Shown here in pieces: positions 8,038 through 18,772 of a DNA stretch of 64,000 bases. Source of the stretch: Synechococcus sp. C9 (GTDB lineage: Bacteria > Cyanobacteriota > Cyanobacteriia > Gloeomargaritales > Gloeomargaritaceae). The stretch lies in contig NZ_JALAAD010000001.1 in assembly GCF_022984075.1 (NCBI RefSeq), forward strand, positions 1,902,455 through 1,966,454. The letters run 5' to 3'. The first letter of the stretch is position 1; each line of letters starts with the position of its first letter. Made by a program: the position numbers and the translations under genes. The notes beneath the pieces are model-generated. The model was not told where the DNA came from and did not search any database. It saw only the letters and a list, made by a program, of their open reading frames with translations.

Positions 8038-9995
8038 TCCCGCAGGGCTTCCAGGACTCCCTGATCCTCCAGAGTGGAAATGTCGCCCTTGGGGGATTCC
8101 CCCGCCGCCAAAGCCCGCAGTAACCGGCGCATGATTTTCCCGGAGCGGGTTTTGGGCAGTACATCCGTAAATTGCAGACTACTGGGACGGGCAATGGCAC
8201 CGATTTCTTTGACAACGTGGTCGAGCAATTCCTGCTTGAGGGCATCGCTGGGTTGGTAATGGCTTTCTAGGGTGACAAACGCCACCACCGCTTCCCCTTT
8301 GATCTCGTCCGGTCGCCCCACCACCGCCGCTTCCGCCACCGCCGGATGGGACACCAACGCCGATTCGATTTCCATCGTCCCCAAGCGATGACCCGCCACG
8401 TTGATCACATCATCCACCCGCCCCATCACCCAAAAGTAGCCATCCTCATCCCGGCGTGCCCCATCCCCGGCAAAATAAAAATACTGCCCATTGCGGGGGG
8501 GAATTTGCTCCCAGTAGGTGCGGCGAAACCGTTCCGCATCCTGATACACCGTCCGCATCATCCCCGGCCAGGGGTGGGTGACTACCAAATACCCCCCCTG
8601 GTTGACCGGCACCCGTTCCCCCCGCCTGTCCACCACCTGCGCCTGAATCCCCGGCAACGGTAAGGTCACGGAACCCGGTTTGGTGGGCGTGGCTCCTGGT
8701 AAAGGCGCAATCATAATCCCGCCGGTTTCCGTCTGCCACCAGGTATCCACAATCGGACAACGTTCACCCCCAATCACCCGGTGGTACCACATCCAGGCTT
8801 CCGGGTTAATCGGTTCCCCCACTGTACCCAGCAACCGCAGGCTGGATAAATCCCGTGCCTTTGGATGTTCATCCCCCATCTTGATAAATGACCGAATCGC
8901 CGTCGGTGCCGTGTAAAAAATGGATACCTTATGGGTTTGGATCACATCCCAAAAACAGCCGGGATTCCCCGCATGGGGTGCCCCCTCGTACATCAGGGTC
9001 GTCGCCCCATTGGACAGGGGACCATACACCACATAACTATGCCCCGTGATCCAACCCACATCCGCCGTACACCAATACACATCCTCTTCCCGCAGGTCAA
9101 ACACCCATTGGGTCGTCATGTGGGTGTACAAATTATATCCTGCGGTTGTATGAACAATACCCTTGGGTTTCCCCGTCGTTCCCGAAGTATAGAGAATAAA
9201 CAGCATCTCTTCGCTATCCAGGGCTGTGGCGGGACAATCCGGGGACATCTGGGGTTGGAGTTCATGCCACCAGACATCCCGTCCGGCGGTCATCGGGCAA
9301 TCCCCCGCCCGTTGCACCACCAACACCCGCTGTACCGAAGGCACCTGCCCAGCCGCCAACGCCTGATCCACCTGGGGTTTGAGGGGTACCACCGCCCCCT
9401 TGCGCCACCCCCCGTCCGCCGTCACCACCACCTTCGCCTGCGCCGCCCGCAACCGTTCCTGCAACGCCTGGGCACTAAAGCCCCCAAAGACTACCGTATG
9501 CGCCGCCCCAATCCGGGCACAGGCCAACATCGCCATCGCCGCCTCGGGAATCATGGGCAAATAAATCCCCACCCGGTCGCCCCGTTGCACCCCCAGGGCT
9601 TTGAGGGCATTCGCCATCTGACAGACATCGTGATGCAATTGTTCATAGGTAATCACCCGCACCTCCCCCGGTTCCCCCTGCCAGATGATTGCCGGTTTCG
9701 TGCGACGGGGGGTGTCCAGATGCCGGTCTAAACAGTTGTAGGATAAATTAATCTGCCCACCCACAAACCAACGCACCTGGGGCGGTTGCCAGTCCAACAC
9801 CTGTTCCCACCGCCGAAACCAGTGCAATTCCCGCTCCGCCAGCCCTCCCCAAAAACCCTGGGGATCACGTTGAAATTGCTCGCACAACTGCTGATATTGT
9901 TCTAAAGATGCAATCCTCGCCTGGGCACGGAACCCATCCGGGGGTGGAAATTGCCGCTGTTCGTGTAATACGGATTCAATCAGGATGTCGCTCAT
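8025..9995 (-). CDS. acs: Acetyl-CoA synthetase (AMP-forming)
   Basis: A 656-residue enzyme that activates acetate to acetyl-CoA via acetyl-AMP. It has the N-terminal ACAS domain, the P-loop motif [20 protein letters not shown] (about residue 270), the [17 protein letters not shown] segment, the WWQTETGG motif, the hinge region [16 protein letters not shown], and the C-terminal [12 protein letters not shown] whose Lys is the site regulated by acetylation in known Acs. Length matches the family. It is a single-gene unit, read toward mraY. Confidence 0.96.
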   Translation of the reverse strand: MSDILIESVLHEQRQFPPPDGFRAQARIASLEQYQQLCEQFQRDPQGFWGGLAERELHWFRRWEQVLDWQPPQVRWFVGGQINLSYNCLDRHLDTPRRTKPAIIWQGEPGEVRVITYEQLHHDVCQMANALKALGVQRGDRVGIYLPMIPEAAMAMLACARIGAAHTVVFGGFSAQALQERLRAAQAKVVVTADGGWRKGAVVPLKPQVDQALAAGQVPSVQRVLVVQRAGDCPMTAGRDVWWHELQPQMSPDCPATALDSEEMLFILYTSGTTGKPKGIVHTTAGYNLYTHMTTQWVFDLREEDVYWCTADVGWITGHSYVVYGPLSNGATTLMYEGAPHAGNPGCFWDVIQTHKVSIFYTAPTAIRSFIKMGDEHPKARDLSSLRLLGTVGEPINPEAWMWYHRVIGGERCPIVDTWWQTETGGIMIAPLPGATPTKPGSVTLPLPGIQAQVVDRRGERVPVNQGGYLVVTHPWPGMMRTVYQDAERFRRTYWEQIPPRNGQYFYFAGDGARRDEDGYFWVMGRVDDVINVAGHRLGTMEIESALVSHPAVAEAAVVGRPDEIKGEAVVAFVTLESHYQPSDALKQELLDHVVKEIGAIARPSSLQFTDVLPKTRSGKIMRRLLRALAAGESPKGDISTLEDQGVLEALRDQPQ

Positions 9996-10183
9996 CGCTA
10001 CCGGTTTCGCCCATGTTTGTAATATGATATCGCACTTTGGGGATAGGCTCTGTTAGTACAAAAGATTTAATCATCATTGCCATTAGGAAAAATTTTAATT
10101 TTCGGCGATCCCCACCCCTAGCCCTCTGATCCCTGACCTGTTATCATAAAAACACTTTACAAACGCCCATTAGGATTTCTACC

Positions 10184-10534
10184 GTGAAACTCATTTCAGA
10201 AGCTGACTTTACCCCCCAGGTTTTACAGGCGACCGTACCGGTGATTGTGCATTTTTCCGCCCCTTGGTGCGGTCTGTGCCGGTTGATTGAACCCCTGCTG
10301 ACTCAATTACAAGAGCAGTACGGGTCACAGATGCGGGTCTTTACGGTGAATGCGGATGAGAGTTTGCATTTGGCGAACCGTTACCGCCTGCGGATGTTGC
10401 CGACGTTGCTGGTGATTCGGGATGGGCAAGTCCAGCATCGCTTGGAAACCTTCCAAACTCGGGATCAACTGTACCAGCAATTGCACCAAGCTGTACAGAC
10501 GGTTTTGACCCTGCCTAAGGTGGCTTCGGTTTAG
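10184..10534 (+). CDS. Thioredoxin-fold protein with WCGLC active site
   Basis: A 116-residue thioredoxin with the redox motif AP-W-C29-G-L-C32 and the cis-proline loop MLPTLLV. Canonical thioredoxins have WCGPC; Leu in place of Pro usually raises the redox potential and changes partner choice. The rest of the fold (FSAPWC strand, VNADE, DGQVQHRLETF) is intact and no export signal is present, so it is cytoplasmic. The start is a GTG at 10184; no other in-frame start fits the fold. Probably a single transcription unit followed by a hairpin terminator. Confidence 0.88.
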   Translation: MKLISEADFTPQVLQATVPVIVHFSAPWCGLCRLIEPLLTQLQEQYGSQMRVFTVNADESLHLANRYRLRMLPTLLVIRDGQVQHRLETFQTRDQLYQQLHQAVQTVLTLPKVASV

Positions 10535-10573
10535 GGATTCATGCACCGAGTCCGGCAGTTACCAAGATGATGC

Positions 10574-10627
10574 TCCCCAGGTTCCCCACTTGGGAATTTT
10601 CGCCTCCTGGGGATGAATTTTTTCAAC
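10574..10627. terminator. Candidate bidirectional terminator hairpin
   Basis: TCCCCAGG (10574-10581) pairs with CCTGGGGA (10606-10613), with a second small hairpin TTCCC-CACTT-GGGAA followed by TTTT inside the loop, then a T-run at 10618-10623. It lies between the convergent thioredoxin and pentapeptide genes and is the clearest terminator-like structure I found. Confidence 0.55.
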
Positions 10628-10647
10628 TCCCTGCTCTTAGCCGCACC

Positions 10648-11817
10648 TTACCCCTCCGCCCGGTACAATTTGCTGGGGATGCCCTGACAACCGCCGGGGA
10701 TGGTATTGCGGGTGCGTGTCCCCCCCCAGGAGCAGAGGTAAAACCGTTGTTCCGCCGATAGGTTGTAAACGCCGGTGAAATCCGCATCTTCCACAATCGC
10801 CCCAGTAAATTCGCCGGTCTGGAAGTTGGGGCGTTCCCCATTCGTCCAGGGCTGGTAGGGGCTGGCGTAATCCAATTTTTCCGGCTCCCCGTAGAAGAAA
10901 ATTGCCCCCTGGAGATTGGCACCGGTGAATTTGGCACCCTGGAGGTTGCTCATGGCGAAGTTGGTGCGGGTGAGATTGCAATTGCTAAAATTGGTGCCGC
11001 TCAAATCCGCCTTACTAAAGTCCACCCGGCGCAAATCCGTACCACTCAAATCCGCCTCGGACAGCATATTTTCCAGGTCAATCACCCGCTCCCCAAACTC
11101 CCGATCCTCCTGGTAGAGACCATTCCCATCCAAAATCGGTCGCCCTAGCCGTTGATCCCGTTTGAGGGGCGTGAGCAACTTCGCCATGGACAAAAACCGC
11201 ACCACCTTGGCTTTCCCTTCGGCGTTGACACTGCTGAGTAGGGCCGCCGTCCGTCCCTCCGCAATCATCCGCTCCTGGGGCCAATCTTCTAAAAACCCAT
11301 CTTCATCCAGTGCTAATTCCGAAATGCCCTGGAAATAGGCATCAATCGTCTGCTGTTGGGTAATGCGGTTTTGTTGCTCGGTTAATACCTTGGAAATCAC
11401 ATACTGTTGCCAGGAAATCACGGCGGCTACCAACGCCACCAAAATTTGCCCCACCGCCCCCAAACTGTCCCCCAAAGCCGAGGCAACATTCCAATCAATC
11501 CGCAGTCCCCCCCGCCCCCAGAGCCAGACCAGGAAACCCACAAACCCGGTAAACAGGGTTACGCCCCCCAGGAAAAACGAAGATTCCTCGGGATGGACGA
11601 CTTGGAAAATCTCCCGTAAGGAGTCCCAAAAAAGTTCGATAGTCAACAGAATGGACAATAGGGTCACCAAGCCCGCCAACCAATACCACCCCGCCAAAAT
11701 CGCCACCATCAGCAGGGCGACCGTTCCCAAGGTGAGGGGAACTTGGGCTTTTTTGAACCATTTGCGAAAGGGGAAACGGGAAGATTTAACCGGCGGGGAA
11801 TAGGACATCTCGGTCAT
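10648..11817 (-). CDS. Membrane-anchored pentapeptide-repeat protein
   Basis: A 389-residue protein with three hydrophobic segments in the N-terminal half (about residues 27-47, 49-66 and 82-102) and a further helix near 120-140, followed by a soluble linker. The C-terminal part (about residues 255-320) carries pentapeptide repeats such as ADLSG, TDLRR, VDFSK, ADLSG, TNFSN, ANLQG. The layout places a beta-helix on the cytoplasmic side of a membrane anchor. Function unknown; similar architecture is common in cyanobacteria. It is transcribed in the same direction as the ugd-uxs-galE operon, 44 bp after galE. Confidence 0.78.
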   Translation of the reverse strand: MTEMSYSPPVKSSRFPFRKWFKKAQVPLTLGTVALLMVAILAGWYWLAGLVTLLSILLTIELFWDSLREIFQVVHPEESSFFLGGVTLFTGFVGFLVWLWGRGGLRIDWNVASALGDSLGAVGQILVALVAAVISWQQYVISKVLTEQQNRITQQQTIDAYFQGISELALDEDGFLEDWPQERMIAEGRTAALLSSVNAEGKAKVVRFLSMAKLLTPLKRDQRLGRPILDGNGLYQEDREFGERVIDLENMLSEADLSGTDLRRVDFSKADLSGTNFSNCNLTRTNFAMSNLQGAKFTGANLQGAIFFYGEPEKLDYASPYQPWTNGERPNFQTGEFTGAIVEDADFTGVYNLSAEQRFYLCSWGGTRTRNTIPGGCQGIPSKLYRAEG

Positions 11818-11861
11818 GGGTTGCCAGGGTGGAATGAATCGTTACGGCAGGCATGGCTCAA

Positions 11862-12842
11862 TCATTCAACCTTAGCATAGGTCTTACGGTGCCAATGCCA
11901 GGCGGTTTCCACGATGGTGGGCAGGTCAGAATACTGGGGTTGCCAATTGAATAACGCTTTTGCCAAACTCACATCCGCCACCAACATGGGCGCATCCCCC
12001 GGTCGCCGCCCCATCTCCCGCACCGGCACCCGTTGCCCCGTCACCTGCTCCACCGTAGTAATCACCTGCCGCACCGAATAGCCCCGCCCCGTGCCCAAAT
12101 TGACCGTGAGATTCGCCTGCTGATTTTGCACATGGTCCAAAGCCCGTACATGCGCCTGCGCCAAATCCGTGACATGGATAAAATCCCGCACCGCCGTCCC
12201 ATCCGGGGTATCGTAATCCGTACCAAAAATCGGCACCGGTTCCCCCCCCAACAGGGAAAACAAAATCCGGGGAATCAAATGGGTTTCCGGGTCGTGGCAC
12301 TCCCCCAACGCCCCATCTAAATCCGCACCGGCGGCATTGAAATACCGCAGTGCCCCATAGCGCAACCCATAGGCGTGGCTGAACCAATGGAGCGCCCGTT
12401 CAATCGCCCGCTTCGATTCCCCGTAGGGATTGACCGGGTTTTGGGGGTGGTTTTCGGTCAAGGGCAACCACTGGGGTTCCCCATAAATCGCACAGGTGGA
12501 GGAAAAAATACAGGTCTTTACCCCGCTGGACACCATCGCTTCCAAAAGATTTAACGTATTGACAAAATTATTACGATAATACTTAGCAGGGTACTGCATG
12601 GATTCCCCGGCTTCGATGCTGGCGGCACAATGGATCACCGCTTGAATGTCGTAGTTTTGGAACACCGCCTGTAGCCATTCCCGGTCGGCTAGATCGCCGG
12701 TGAGGGCTTCCCCCCATTGCACTGCCCAGGGGTGTCCTGTACTAAAATTATCCAGCACAAGGGGGGTTAAACCCGCCTGCGCCAGGGCTTTGCAGGTGTG
12801 GCTCCCGATATAGCCCGCCCCGCCGGTCACAAGAATCAACAT
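11862..12842 (-). CDS. galE: UDP-glucose 4-epimerase
   Basis: A 326-residue short-chain dehydrogenase/reductase that interconverts UDP-glucose and UDP-galactose using bound NAD. The Rossmann motif [16 protein letters not shown] is at the N-terminus, the catalytic YGESKRAIE (Tyr-x-x-x-Lys) is near residue 146, and the family segments RYFNAAGAD and [21 protein letters not shown] follow. I set the start at ATG 12842, which overlaps the end of the upstream gene by seven bases; the open frame further upstream is inside that gene. Third gene of ugd-uxs-galE. Confidence 0.95.
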   Translation of the reverse strand: MLILVTGGAGYIGSHTCKALAQAGLTPLVLDNFSTGHPWAVQWGEALTGDLADREWLQAVFQNYDIQAVIHCAASIEAGESMQYPAKYYRNNFVNTLNLLEAMVSSGVKTCIFSSTCAIYGEPQWLPLTENHPQNPVNPYGESKRAIERALHWFSHAYGLRYGALRYFNAAGADLDGALGECHDPETHLIPRILFSLLGGEPVPIFGTDYDTPDGTAVRDFIHVTDLAQAHVRALDHVQNQQANLTVNLGTGRGYSVRQVITTVEQVTGQRVPVREMGRRPGDAPMLVADVSLAKALFNWQPQYSDLPTIVETAWHWHRKTYAKVE

Positions 12843-13771
12843 CGCCGCTGTAAATCCGCAATCGTGTGCCTCAACCCGGTACGCAAATCCACCCGGGGGT
12901 ACCAATCCAGTTTGGTGCGGGCGAGGGTAATGTCCGGTCGCCGTTGTTTCGGGTCATCCTGGGGCAAGGGGCAAAAGTGAATCGGGGATTGGGTGCCGGT
13001 CAATTCCTGAATCACCTGCGCCAAAGCCAATACGGTCAACTCCTCGGGGTTGCCCAAATTCACCGGGTAGGGATAGTTCACCCCCATCAACCGCACAATG
13101 CCCTCGATCAAATCATCAATATATTGAAAACTGCGGGTCTGACTGCCGTCCCCATAAATCGTCAGGGGTTCCCCCCGCAACGCCTGCTGGATAAAATTGG
13201 TCACCACCCGCCCGTCGTCGGGGTCCATCCGGGGACCATGCGTATTGAAAATGCGAATAATCCGTACTGCTAAACCGTACTGCCGATGAAACGCTAATGT
13301 AATTGCTTCCGCATAGCGTTTTGCCTCGTCATAGACACTGCGGGGACCCGTACAGTTCACATGACCCCAGTAGTCCTCCCGCTGGGGATGCTCCAACGGG
13401 TCGCCATAGATTTCGCTGGTGCTGGCTAAAAAAAACTGCGCCCCCTGCTGCCGAGCCAACTCCAGCAGGTGATAGGTGCCCTCACTGTTCACCCGCAACG
13501 TCGCCAAGGGCAACCCCAGATACTTGGGCGGAGAAGCCGGGCTGGCAAAGTGCATCACCCAATCCAAGGGTTCCGTCACCGCCAATGGGGTAATGACATC
13601 GTGTTGAATTTTTTGCACCTGGGGATGGTTGTCCCAATGGGCTAAATTGTCCCAGGAACCCGTACTGCAATTGTCCACCGCAATCACCCGATAGCCCTCC
13701 CGCACCAGGCGATCCGTGAGGTGACTGCCCACAAACCCTGCCGCCCCGGTGAGCAGTACCGTGCCCCCCAT
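12836..13771 (-). CDS. UDP-glucuronate decarboxylase (UDP-xylose synthase)
   Basis: A 311-residue SDR-family enzyme. It has the Rossmann motif [18 protein letters not shown], the UXS-typical stretches [15 protein letters not shown] and [19 protein letters not shown], the catalytic [11 protein letters not shown] (Tyr-x-x-x-Lys) and [18 protein letters not shown]. It converts UDP-glucuronate to UDP-xylose, consuming the product of the UDP-glucose dehydrogenase encoded just upstream. The ATG at 13771 overlaps that gene's stop (ATGA). The two steps make UDP-xylose for extracellular polysaccharide or glycan. Confidence 0.93.
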   Translation of the reverse strand: MGGTVLLTGAAGFVGSHLTDRLVREGYRVIAVDNCSTGSWDNLAHWDNHPQVQKIQHDVITPLAVTEPLDWVMHFASPASPPKYLGLPLATLRVNSEGTYHLLELARQQGAQFFLASTSEIYGDPLEHPQREDYWGHVNCTGPRSVYDEAKRYAEAITLAFHRQYGLAVRIIRIFNTHGPRMDPDDGRVVTNFIQQALRGEPLTIYGDGSQTRSFQYIDDLIEGIVRLMGVNYPYPVNLGNPEELTVLALAQVIQELTGTQSPIHFCPLPQDDPKQRRPDITLARTKLDWYPRVDLRTGLRHTIADLQRRC

Positions 13772-15129
13772 CAGCGTCCCAGCCCCACGTAGGTAAAGCC
13801 CGCCCGCCGCAAGCGTTCCCGGTCCAAAAAATTCCGCCCATCCAACAGCAGGGGGGAGCGCATCAGGGTGGCCAAATGCTCCCAGGGCAAATTCCGATAT
13901 TGGGGCCAATCCGTCACCAACACCAACCCATCGCAGTCCTGGGCGAGGGTCTCCACCGCTTCGCAGTACTGCACCTCCAGCTTGGGCCATTCCCGTTGCG
14001 CCCGGGGTAAGGCCACCGGGTCATGCACCCGCACCCCCACCCCCCGTTCTAACAACTGCTGGGCAATGTCCAGAGCCGGGGCATCCCGCAGGTCGTCCGT
14101 GTGGGGCTTAAACGCCAATCCCAACAGGCCAATCCGGCGGCCTTTGAGAATTTTCAGGGTGTGTAGGAGTTTTTCCACCACCCACTGTCGTTGCTGGGCA
14201 TTCACCAACCGGCTGGCCTGGACAATCCCCATCCCCAACCCGTAATCCCGGGCCGTGGCAATCAGCGCCGCCGTGTCCTTGCCAAAACAGGACCCCCCCC
14301 AGCCGATCCCCGCCTGCAAAAACTGACTGCCAATCCGTTTATCCAAGCCAATCCCCCGGGCAATTTGGGTCACATCCGCCCCCACCCGTTCCGCCAACTG
14401 CGCCATTTCATTGATGAAACTGATTTTCAACGCCAAAAACGCATTGGCCGCATATTTAATCAATTCCGCCGAGGTCAAATCCGCCGTGATCAGAGGCACC
14501 GCCGCCACATCCACCGGTCGGGGCAAAAAACTGGGCGGGGTAAAGGTTTGTTCCAGAATTGGTTGGTACAACGTATAGAGCACTTCCAGGGCTTGGGGGT
14601 TTTGGGTGCCGAGGACCACCCGGTCAGGGTAGAGGGTGTCGTGCAGGGCAGAGCCTTCCCGCAAAAATTCCGGGTTAGAAGCCACCGCAAACCGCACGGC
14701 AGGATTGGTACGGGTTTTCAGGGCTTCTTCGATCAGGGTTTCCACCCAGTTGCCACTGCCGATGGGCACGGTGGACTTATTCACAATCACGGTAAACGCC
14801 TGCCCCAAATGCCACCCCACCCCCTGGGCGGCCTGGCGCACGTAGGTCAAATCGGGATTGCCATCCGGGAGGGACGGGGTACCGACGGCAATAAACACCA
14901 CCTGGGCCGGGGGAATGGCCGTGGCATAGTCGGTGGTAAAGGTGATGTTGGGGCGGGCCAGTTGCAGTAATTCCGCCAGATGGGGTTCATAGATGGGAAT
15001 TTCCCCCCGTTGCAGGCGGGCGACTTTCTCCCCATCCACATCCAACCCCACCACCTGATGCCCTAAGTAGGCTAGAGCCACCCCCGTGGTCAACCCGACA
15101 TAGCCCGTACCGATGATGGCAACCTGCAC
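13771..15129 (-). CDS. UDP-glucose 6-dehydrogenase
   Basis: A 452-residue NAD-dependent enzyme oxidising UDP-glucose to UDP-glucuronate. Visible are the N-terminal nucleotide motif [18 protein letters not shown], the IAVGTPS loop, [10 protein letters not shown], the [11 protein letters not shown] substrate segment, the [13 protein letters not shown] helix and the catalytic-cysteine motif [10 protein letters not shown] (about residue 265). The C-terminal domain has [17 protein letters not shown]. Length is normal. It is the first gene of a translationally coupled three-gene operon (ugd-uxs-galE) supplying activated sugars. Confidence 0.95.
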   Translation of the reverse strand: MQVAIIGTGYVGLTTGVALAYLGHQVVGLDVDGEKVARLQRGEIPIYEPHLAELLQLARPNITFTTDYATAIPPAQVVFIAVGTPSLPDGNPDLTYVRQAAQGVGWHLGQAFTVIVNKSTVPIGSGNWVETLIEEALKTRTNPAVRFAVASNPEFLREGSALHDTLYPDRVVLGTQNPQALEVLYTLYQPILEQTFTPPSFLPRPVDVAAVPLITADLTSAELIKYAANAFLALKISFINEMAQLAERVGADVTQIARGIGLDKRIGSQFLQAGIGWGGSCFGKDTAALIATARDYGLGMGIVQASRLVNAQQRQWVVEKLLHTLKILKGRRIGLLGLAFKPHTDDLRDAPALDIAQQLLERGVGVRVHDPVALPRAQREWPKLEVQYCEAVETLAQDCDGLVLVTDWPQYRNLPWEHLATLMRSPLLLDGRNFLDRERLRRAGFTYVGLGR

Positions 15130-15177
15130 GCCAGCCCCTCGCCAAGGATTTCCTTATTTTAATCGCCAAGGGGTCGC

Positions 15178-18100
15178 TCACGGTGCGTGCCAACGCCCGG
15201 GTTGGTGCAGGAGGGCCGTGGCCGCCGCCGCCGGTAAGGGGGGTGCAAACCAATACCCCTGGCCGTAAATCCTGGTTTGGGGGCTGAAACTGCGTAGGAG
15301 TGCCAATTGTTCCTGGGTTTCGATGCCCTCCGCCACCACCTCCTTGTCCAGGGTCAAGGCCAGGGTGACAATCGCCCGCACCAAATCCCCCCCCTGGGTA
15401 AGCTGTTGGATAAACGAGCGGTCAATTTTCAGGCAATCCACCGGCAACCCCTGCAACCGGGCAAGGGAGGAATAACCGGTGCCAAAATCATCAATACTCA
15501 CCTGCACCCCCTCCTGACGTAAGGCATTCAACGCCTGCCCCACCGTCTGCGGGTCGGCCATCAACACCCCCTCCGTCACCTCCAGCACCAACGCCTGGGG
15601 GGGCAAATGCCATTGCTGCAGGACTTCCCGCACCTGCGCCACCCATGCCTCGGCCCGGCGGAACGAGCGACCCGACACATTCACCGCCAGGGTCAAATCC
15701 GGTTGTACCTGCCGCCATTCGGCTAACTGGGCGCAGGCCGTCTGCATTACCCACTGGCTCAAGGGGTGAATCAACTCCGACTCCTCCGCCACCGGGATAA
15801 ATACCCCCGGGGACACCAACCCCACCCCTGGCCGTTGCCAGCGCACCAGGGCTTCAAACCCAACAATACTGCCCCGCTGTACATCCACCACCGGCTGGTA
15901 GTGCAAGACCAATTCCTGTTGCGCCAAACCCTGCCTGAGGGCCGTTTCCAGTTCCAACTGTCCCTTGATCTGGGCGTGCATCCCCGGGCGGAATACCTCC
16001 ACCCCACAGCGTCCCACCAGTTTCACCCGGTACATGGCAATATCCGCATTGCGGAGAATATCGGCGGGGTCATAGTCCGGGTCGTCATTCACACACACGC
16101 CAATACTGGTGCTGACCACCAACTCCTGCCCCTGCACCCACAACGGGTTTTGTAATGCCTCCAAAAGTCGCTGAGCCACCTGTACCGCCTCCGCCACCCC
16201 CGTCACCGGCTCGAGCAAAACCACAAATTCATCCCCCCCCAACCGTGCCAGCATATCCCCTGGCCGCATTTGGGACTGCAACCGGTTGGCCACCTGCCGG
16301 AGCATTTCATCCCCCACCGAATGCCCCAGGCTGTCATTGACCAATTTGAATCGGTCTAAATCCGCAAACAGCACGGCGTAGTACGTCCCCGCCCGCACGG
16401 CCCGCTGGTGTACCTGGTGCAGACGGTCCATCAAAAAATTCCGGTTGGGCAGACCCGTGAGGGCATCGTGCAGGGCATCGTGGAGCAGACGGGCTTCCAT
16501 CCGTTTGCGGGCCGTGATGTCCCGGTACACCCACACCCATTCATCGGTCCGGGCCGCCGAACTGGACAGGGATAACACCGTCAATTCCACCCAAAAATCC
16601 TGATGGTGTTTGTTATACAGCACCAATTCGGTACGCACTGAAGCCCCCTGTTGGCGGGAATGTTGCAGATATTCCCACTGGGTGAGGTCGGTTTTTTCGC
16701 CACACAATTCCCCCAACCCCAACTGTTGAATTTCCTCCCAGCCATAGCCGGTCATCGCCAAAAAGGTGGGATTGGCGTAGATCACCTGCTGTCCCTGGGT
16801 AATGACAATGCCATCGTTGGCACAGACCACCACCGCTTCCATCAACTGCAACTGTTGCTGGACTTGGTGCGCCTGGGTGACATCCCGACCGACCCACTGC
16901 ATTTCTACCAATTCGCCCCGGTCGTTGAGAATTTCCTGGGCTTGCCATTCCACCCAGCCCAGTTCCCCGTTCCCCCGGCGCAGGGGCTGTTTCCGCACCG
17001 CCAAGCCCAATTCCTGCCGGGAGCGTTGGAGCACTTCCGTGGCCGGCTGTCCCAGATAACGGCATAGCGCCGGATTGGCAAAGGTCAAGCGTCCCTGGGG
17101 GTCATGGCGACAGATGAGTTCGGTTTGGGCGTCCACAATCTCCCGGTAGCGGGCTTCCTGTTGGCACAACCGTTCCACCAACTCCGTCCGGTGCAAGGCC
17201 AACCCCAGGTAATTGGCCACCTGCTGGGCTAGGTCAATTTCCCCCTGTTGCCAAATATGGGGACGGGTGCAGTGGTGCAGGATGAGCAGACCCCACAGGG
17301 ATTCCCGATGGCGGATCGGCAAAACCAAATTGGCTTGGACGCCAAACCGTTGCAATAGCTCCCGGTGACAGGCTTCCAGCGGTGCCGTCGCCACATCCGC
17401 AATGGCTAACACCCGCCCCCGGCGATAGCGTTCCAGGTACTGTGCCGTAAAACAATGATCCTGAATTTGGGTGTGGAGCATCTGGAATTGGGGGTCACTC
17501 AGGGCTTCCACGGCAAAATAGACCGACCCATCCGCCCGCACCGGTGTAATCGCCACCCGATCCGCCCCCAACAACTGCTGGAGTTTGGTCACCGCACATT
17601 GCATCACCGGTTCCACCTCGAGGGATTCTAAGATTTCCGTGCTGAGTTTCACCAAAAATTGGCTGGCGGAATCCTGGATTTGGGTAAGCTGTTCCGCCTG
17701 TTTGCGCTTGGTAATGTCCCCACAGGCCCCAATTAACCCCATGACTTGCCCCTGGGGATGGCGTTGGGGGTAGCCCATACACTCCAGCCAGAGGTCGGTG
17801 TTGTCCGCACAACGCACCCGAAAATCCACCTGGTAGGGCACCCCATCCCGCACCGCCTGCTGATAAACCGCCGTGACCGTCGCCCGTTCCTCCGGATGCA
17901 CCAGGTCAAACCAGTTGTGCCCCAACGCCTGCGCCACCGGCCAACCCGTCATCACCGTCCACTGCCGGTTCACATAGGTGACGTGCCCCTGGGTATCCGC
18001 CAACCAGATCAAAACCGGTGCCTCATCCACCCCCGCCCCCGCCACCATCGGGAGCCACACCCCCACCGCCGTCGTTGCCGATACCGGGGTACATTCCACC

Positions 18101-18327
18101 CAATAGGGTTGCCCCTGCCAGAAACAGGCTTGCGCCTGGGGGGTTTGGGAGCGCAGACAGTCCGCCGCCATTGCCACTAGGGGGGACTCCTCCTGCCCGC
18201 TAATCTTTTCCCAAGCCGGATTCAGGCTCTGAACATCATAGGTACCGTCGGCTTTCTGCTCGATCCAGACCAAGGGATAGGGCAACCCGTGCAAGACTTT
18301 TTGAAAAATGGTTTCCCCCCCATTCAT
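15178..18327 (-). CDS. Cyanobacteriochrome-type PAS/GAF/GGDEF/EAL protein
   Basis: A 1049-residue cytoplasmic signalling protein. Domains in order: a PAS-like segment (about 10-85), PAS (100-210), GAF (220-385), PAS (390-490), PAS (492-610), GGDEF (617-780) and EAL (785-1040). The GAF has the features of a DXCF cyanobacteriochrome: D290-H-C292-F293 and the canonical bilin-attaching C320-H321 exactly 28 residues later, in a context EACHRELLQRFGVQANLVLP. The cyclase motif RLGGDEF (Gly697-Phe701) is intact, and the phosphodiesterase has EAL 825-827 and DDFGTGYSSL. I infer a light-responsive c-di-GMP enzyme. It is a single gene on the minus strand. Confidence 0.9.
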   Translation of the reverse strand: MNGGETIFQKVLHGLPYPLVWIEQKADGTYDVQSLNPAWEKISGQEESPLVAMAADCLRSQTPQAQACFWQGQPYWVECTPVSATTAVGVWLPMVAGAGVDEAPVLIWLADTQGHVTYVNRQWTVMTGWPVAQALGHNWFDLVHPEERATVTAVYQQAVRDGVPYQVDFRVRCADNTDLWLECMGYPQRHPQGQVMGLIGACGDITKRKQAEQLTQIQDSASQFLVKLSTEILESLEVEPVMQCAVTKLQQLLGADRVAITPVRADGSVYFAVEALSDPQFQMLHTQIQDHCFTAQYLERYRRGRVLAIADVATAPLEACHRELLQRFGVQANLVLPIRHRESLWGLLILHHCTRPHIWQQGEIDLAQQVANYLGLALHRTELVERLCQQEARYREIVDAQTELICRHDPQGRLTFANPALCRYLGQPATEVLQRSRQELGLAVRKQPLRRGNGELGWVEWQAQEILNDRGELVEMQWVGRDVTQAHQVQQQLQLMEAVVVCANDGIVITQGQQVIYANPTFLAMTGYGWEEIQQLGLGELCGEKTDLTQWEYLQHSRQQGASVRTELVLYNKHHQDFWVELTVLSLSSSAARTDEWVWVYRDITARKRMEARLLHDALHDALTGLPNRNFLMDRLHQVHQRAVRAGTYYAVLFADLDRFKLVNDSLGHSVGDEMLRQVANRLQSQMRPGDMLARLGGDEFVVLLEPVTGVAEAVQVAQRLLEALQNPLWVQGQELVVSTSIGVCVNDDPDYDPADILRNADIAMYRVKLVGRCGVEVFRPGMHAQIKGQLELETALRQGLAQQELVLHYQPVVDVQRGSIVGFEALVRWQRPGVGLVSPGVFIPVAEESELIHPLSQWVMQTACAQLAEWRQVQPDLTLAVNVSGRSFRRAEAWVAQVREVLQQWHLPPQALVLEVTEGVLMADPQTVGQALNALRQEGVQVSIDDFGTGYSSLARLQGLPVDCLKIDRSFIQQLTQGGDLVRAIVTLALTLDKEVVAEGIETQEQLALLRSFSPQTRIYGQGYWFAPPLPAAAATALLHQPGRWHAP

Positions 18328-18559
18328 CGTGTTTGTCCGTGACCGTGAGGCAGAGAAGCATTGTTAAACATGGTCAGCATGGGAAAATTGTCTGAAATTA
18401 GACATTTATATTGGACATCTAAGGTTCCTTTATGCCTATCCTAGCCCAACGCCGCATTTTTTGGCTTGCTGGCCGCTTCCCCGCTGGCGTGACTTTTTGG
18501 GTAAATTTTAATTACTATTAATACTATTAATAATCAACAGCCCCAAAGGAGTAAGACGC

Positions 18560-18772
18560 ATGGCCATCAAAAAAGGCGGGTTGGTACGGGTGCAACGGGA
18601 ACGCCTGGAAAATAGTCTGGAAGCCCAGGCGAATGATACCCGCTGGTCCGCCTACATCTTTGAATCCCCGGCGGAAGTGCTGGACATCCGGGGCAACTAT
18701 GTACAGCTGAAATTCCGGGTGCCGACCCCGCCCGTGTGGTTGCGGTTGGATCAGGTCGAGGAATGCACCTAG
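18560..18772 (+). CDS. ndhO: NAD(P)H-quinone oxidoreductase subunit O
   Basis: A 70-residue protein matching NdhO, a small oxygenic-photosynthesis-specific subunit of the NDH-1 complex on the thylakoid membrane. The start [14 protein letters not shown], the central [18 protein letters not shown] and the C-terminal [11 protein letters not shown] are family features. It takes part in cyclic electron flow and CO2 uptake complexes. An AAAGGAG motif lies about seven bases before the ATG. The 230 bp upstream are AT-rich with several possible -10 boxes and no other gene. Its stop overlaps the next start by ten bases. Confidence 0.93.
   Translation: MAIKKGGLVRVQRERLENSLEAQANDTRWSAYIFESPAEVLDIRGNYVQLKFRVPTPPVWLRLDQVEECT

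Noticed and set aside
10567-10761. 64-codon plus-strand frame after the thioredoxin gene
   Set aside because: It covers the terminator hairpin and the 3' end of the opposite-strand pentapeptide gene; no coding signal.
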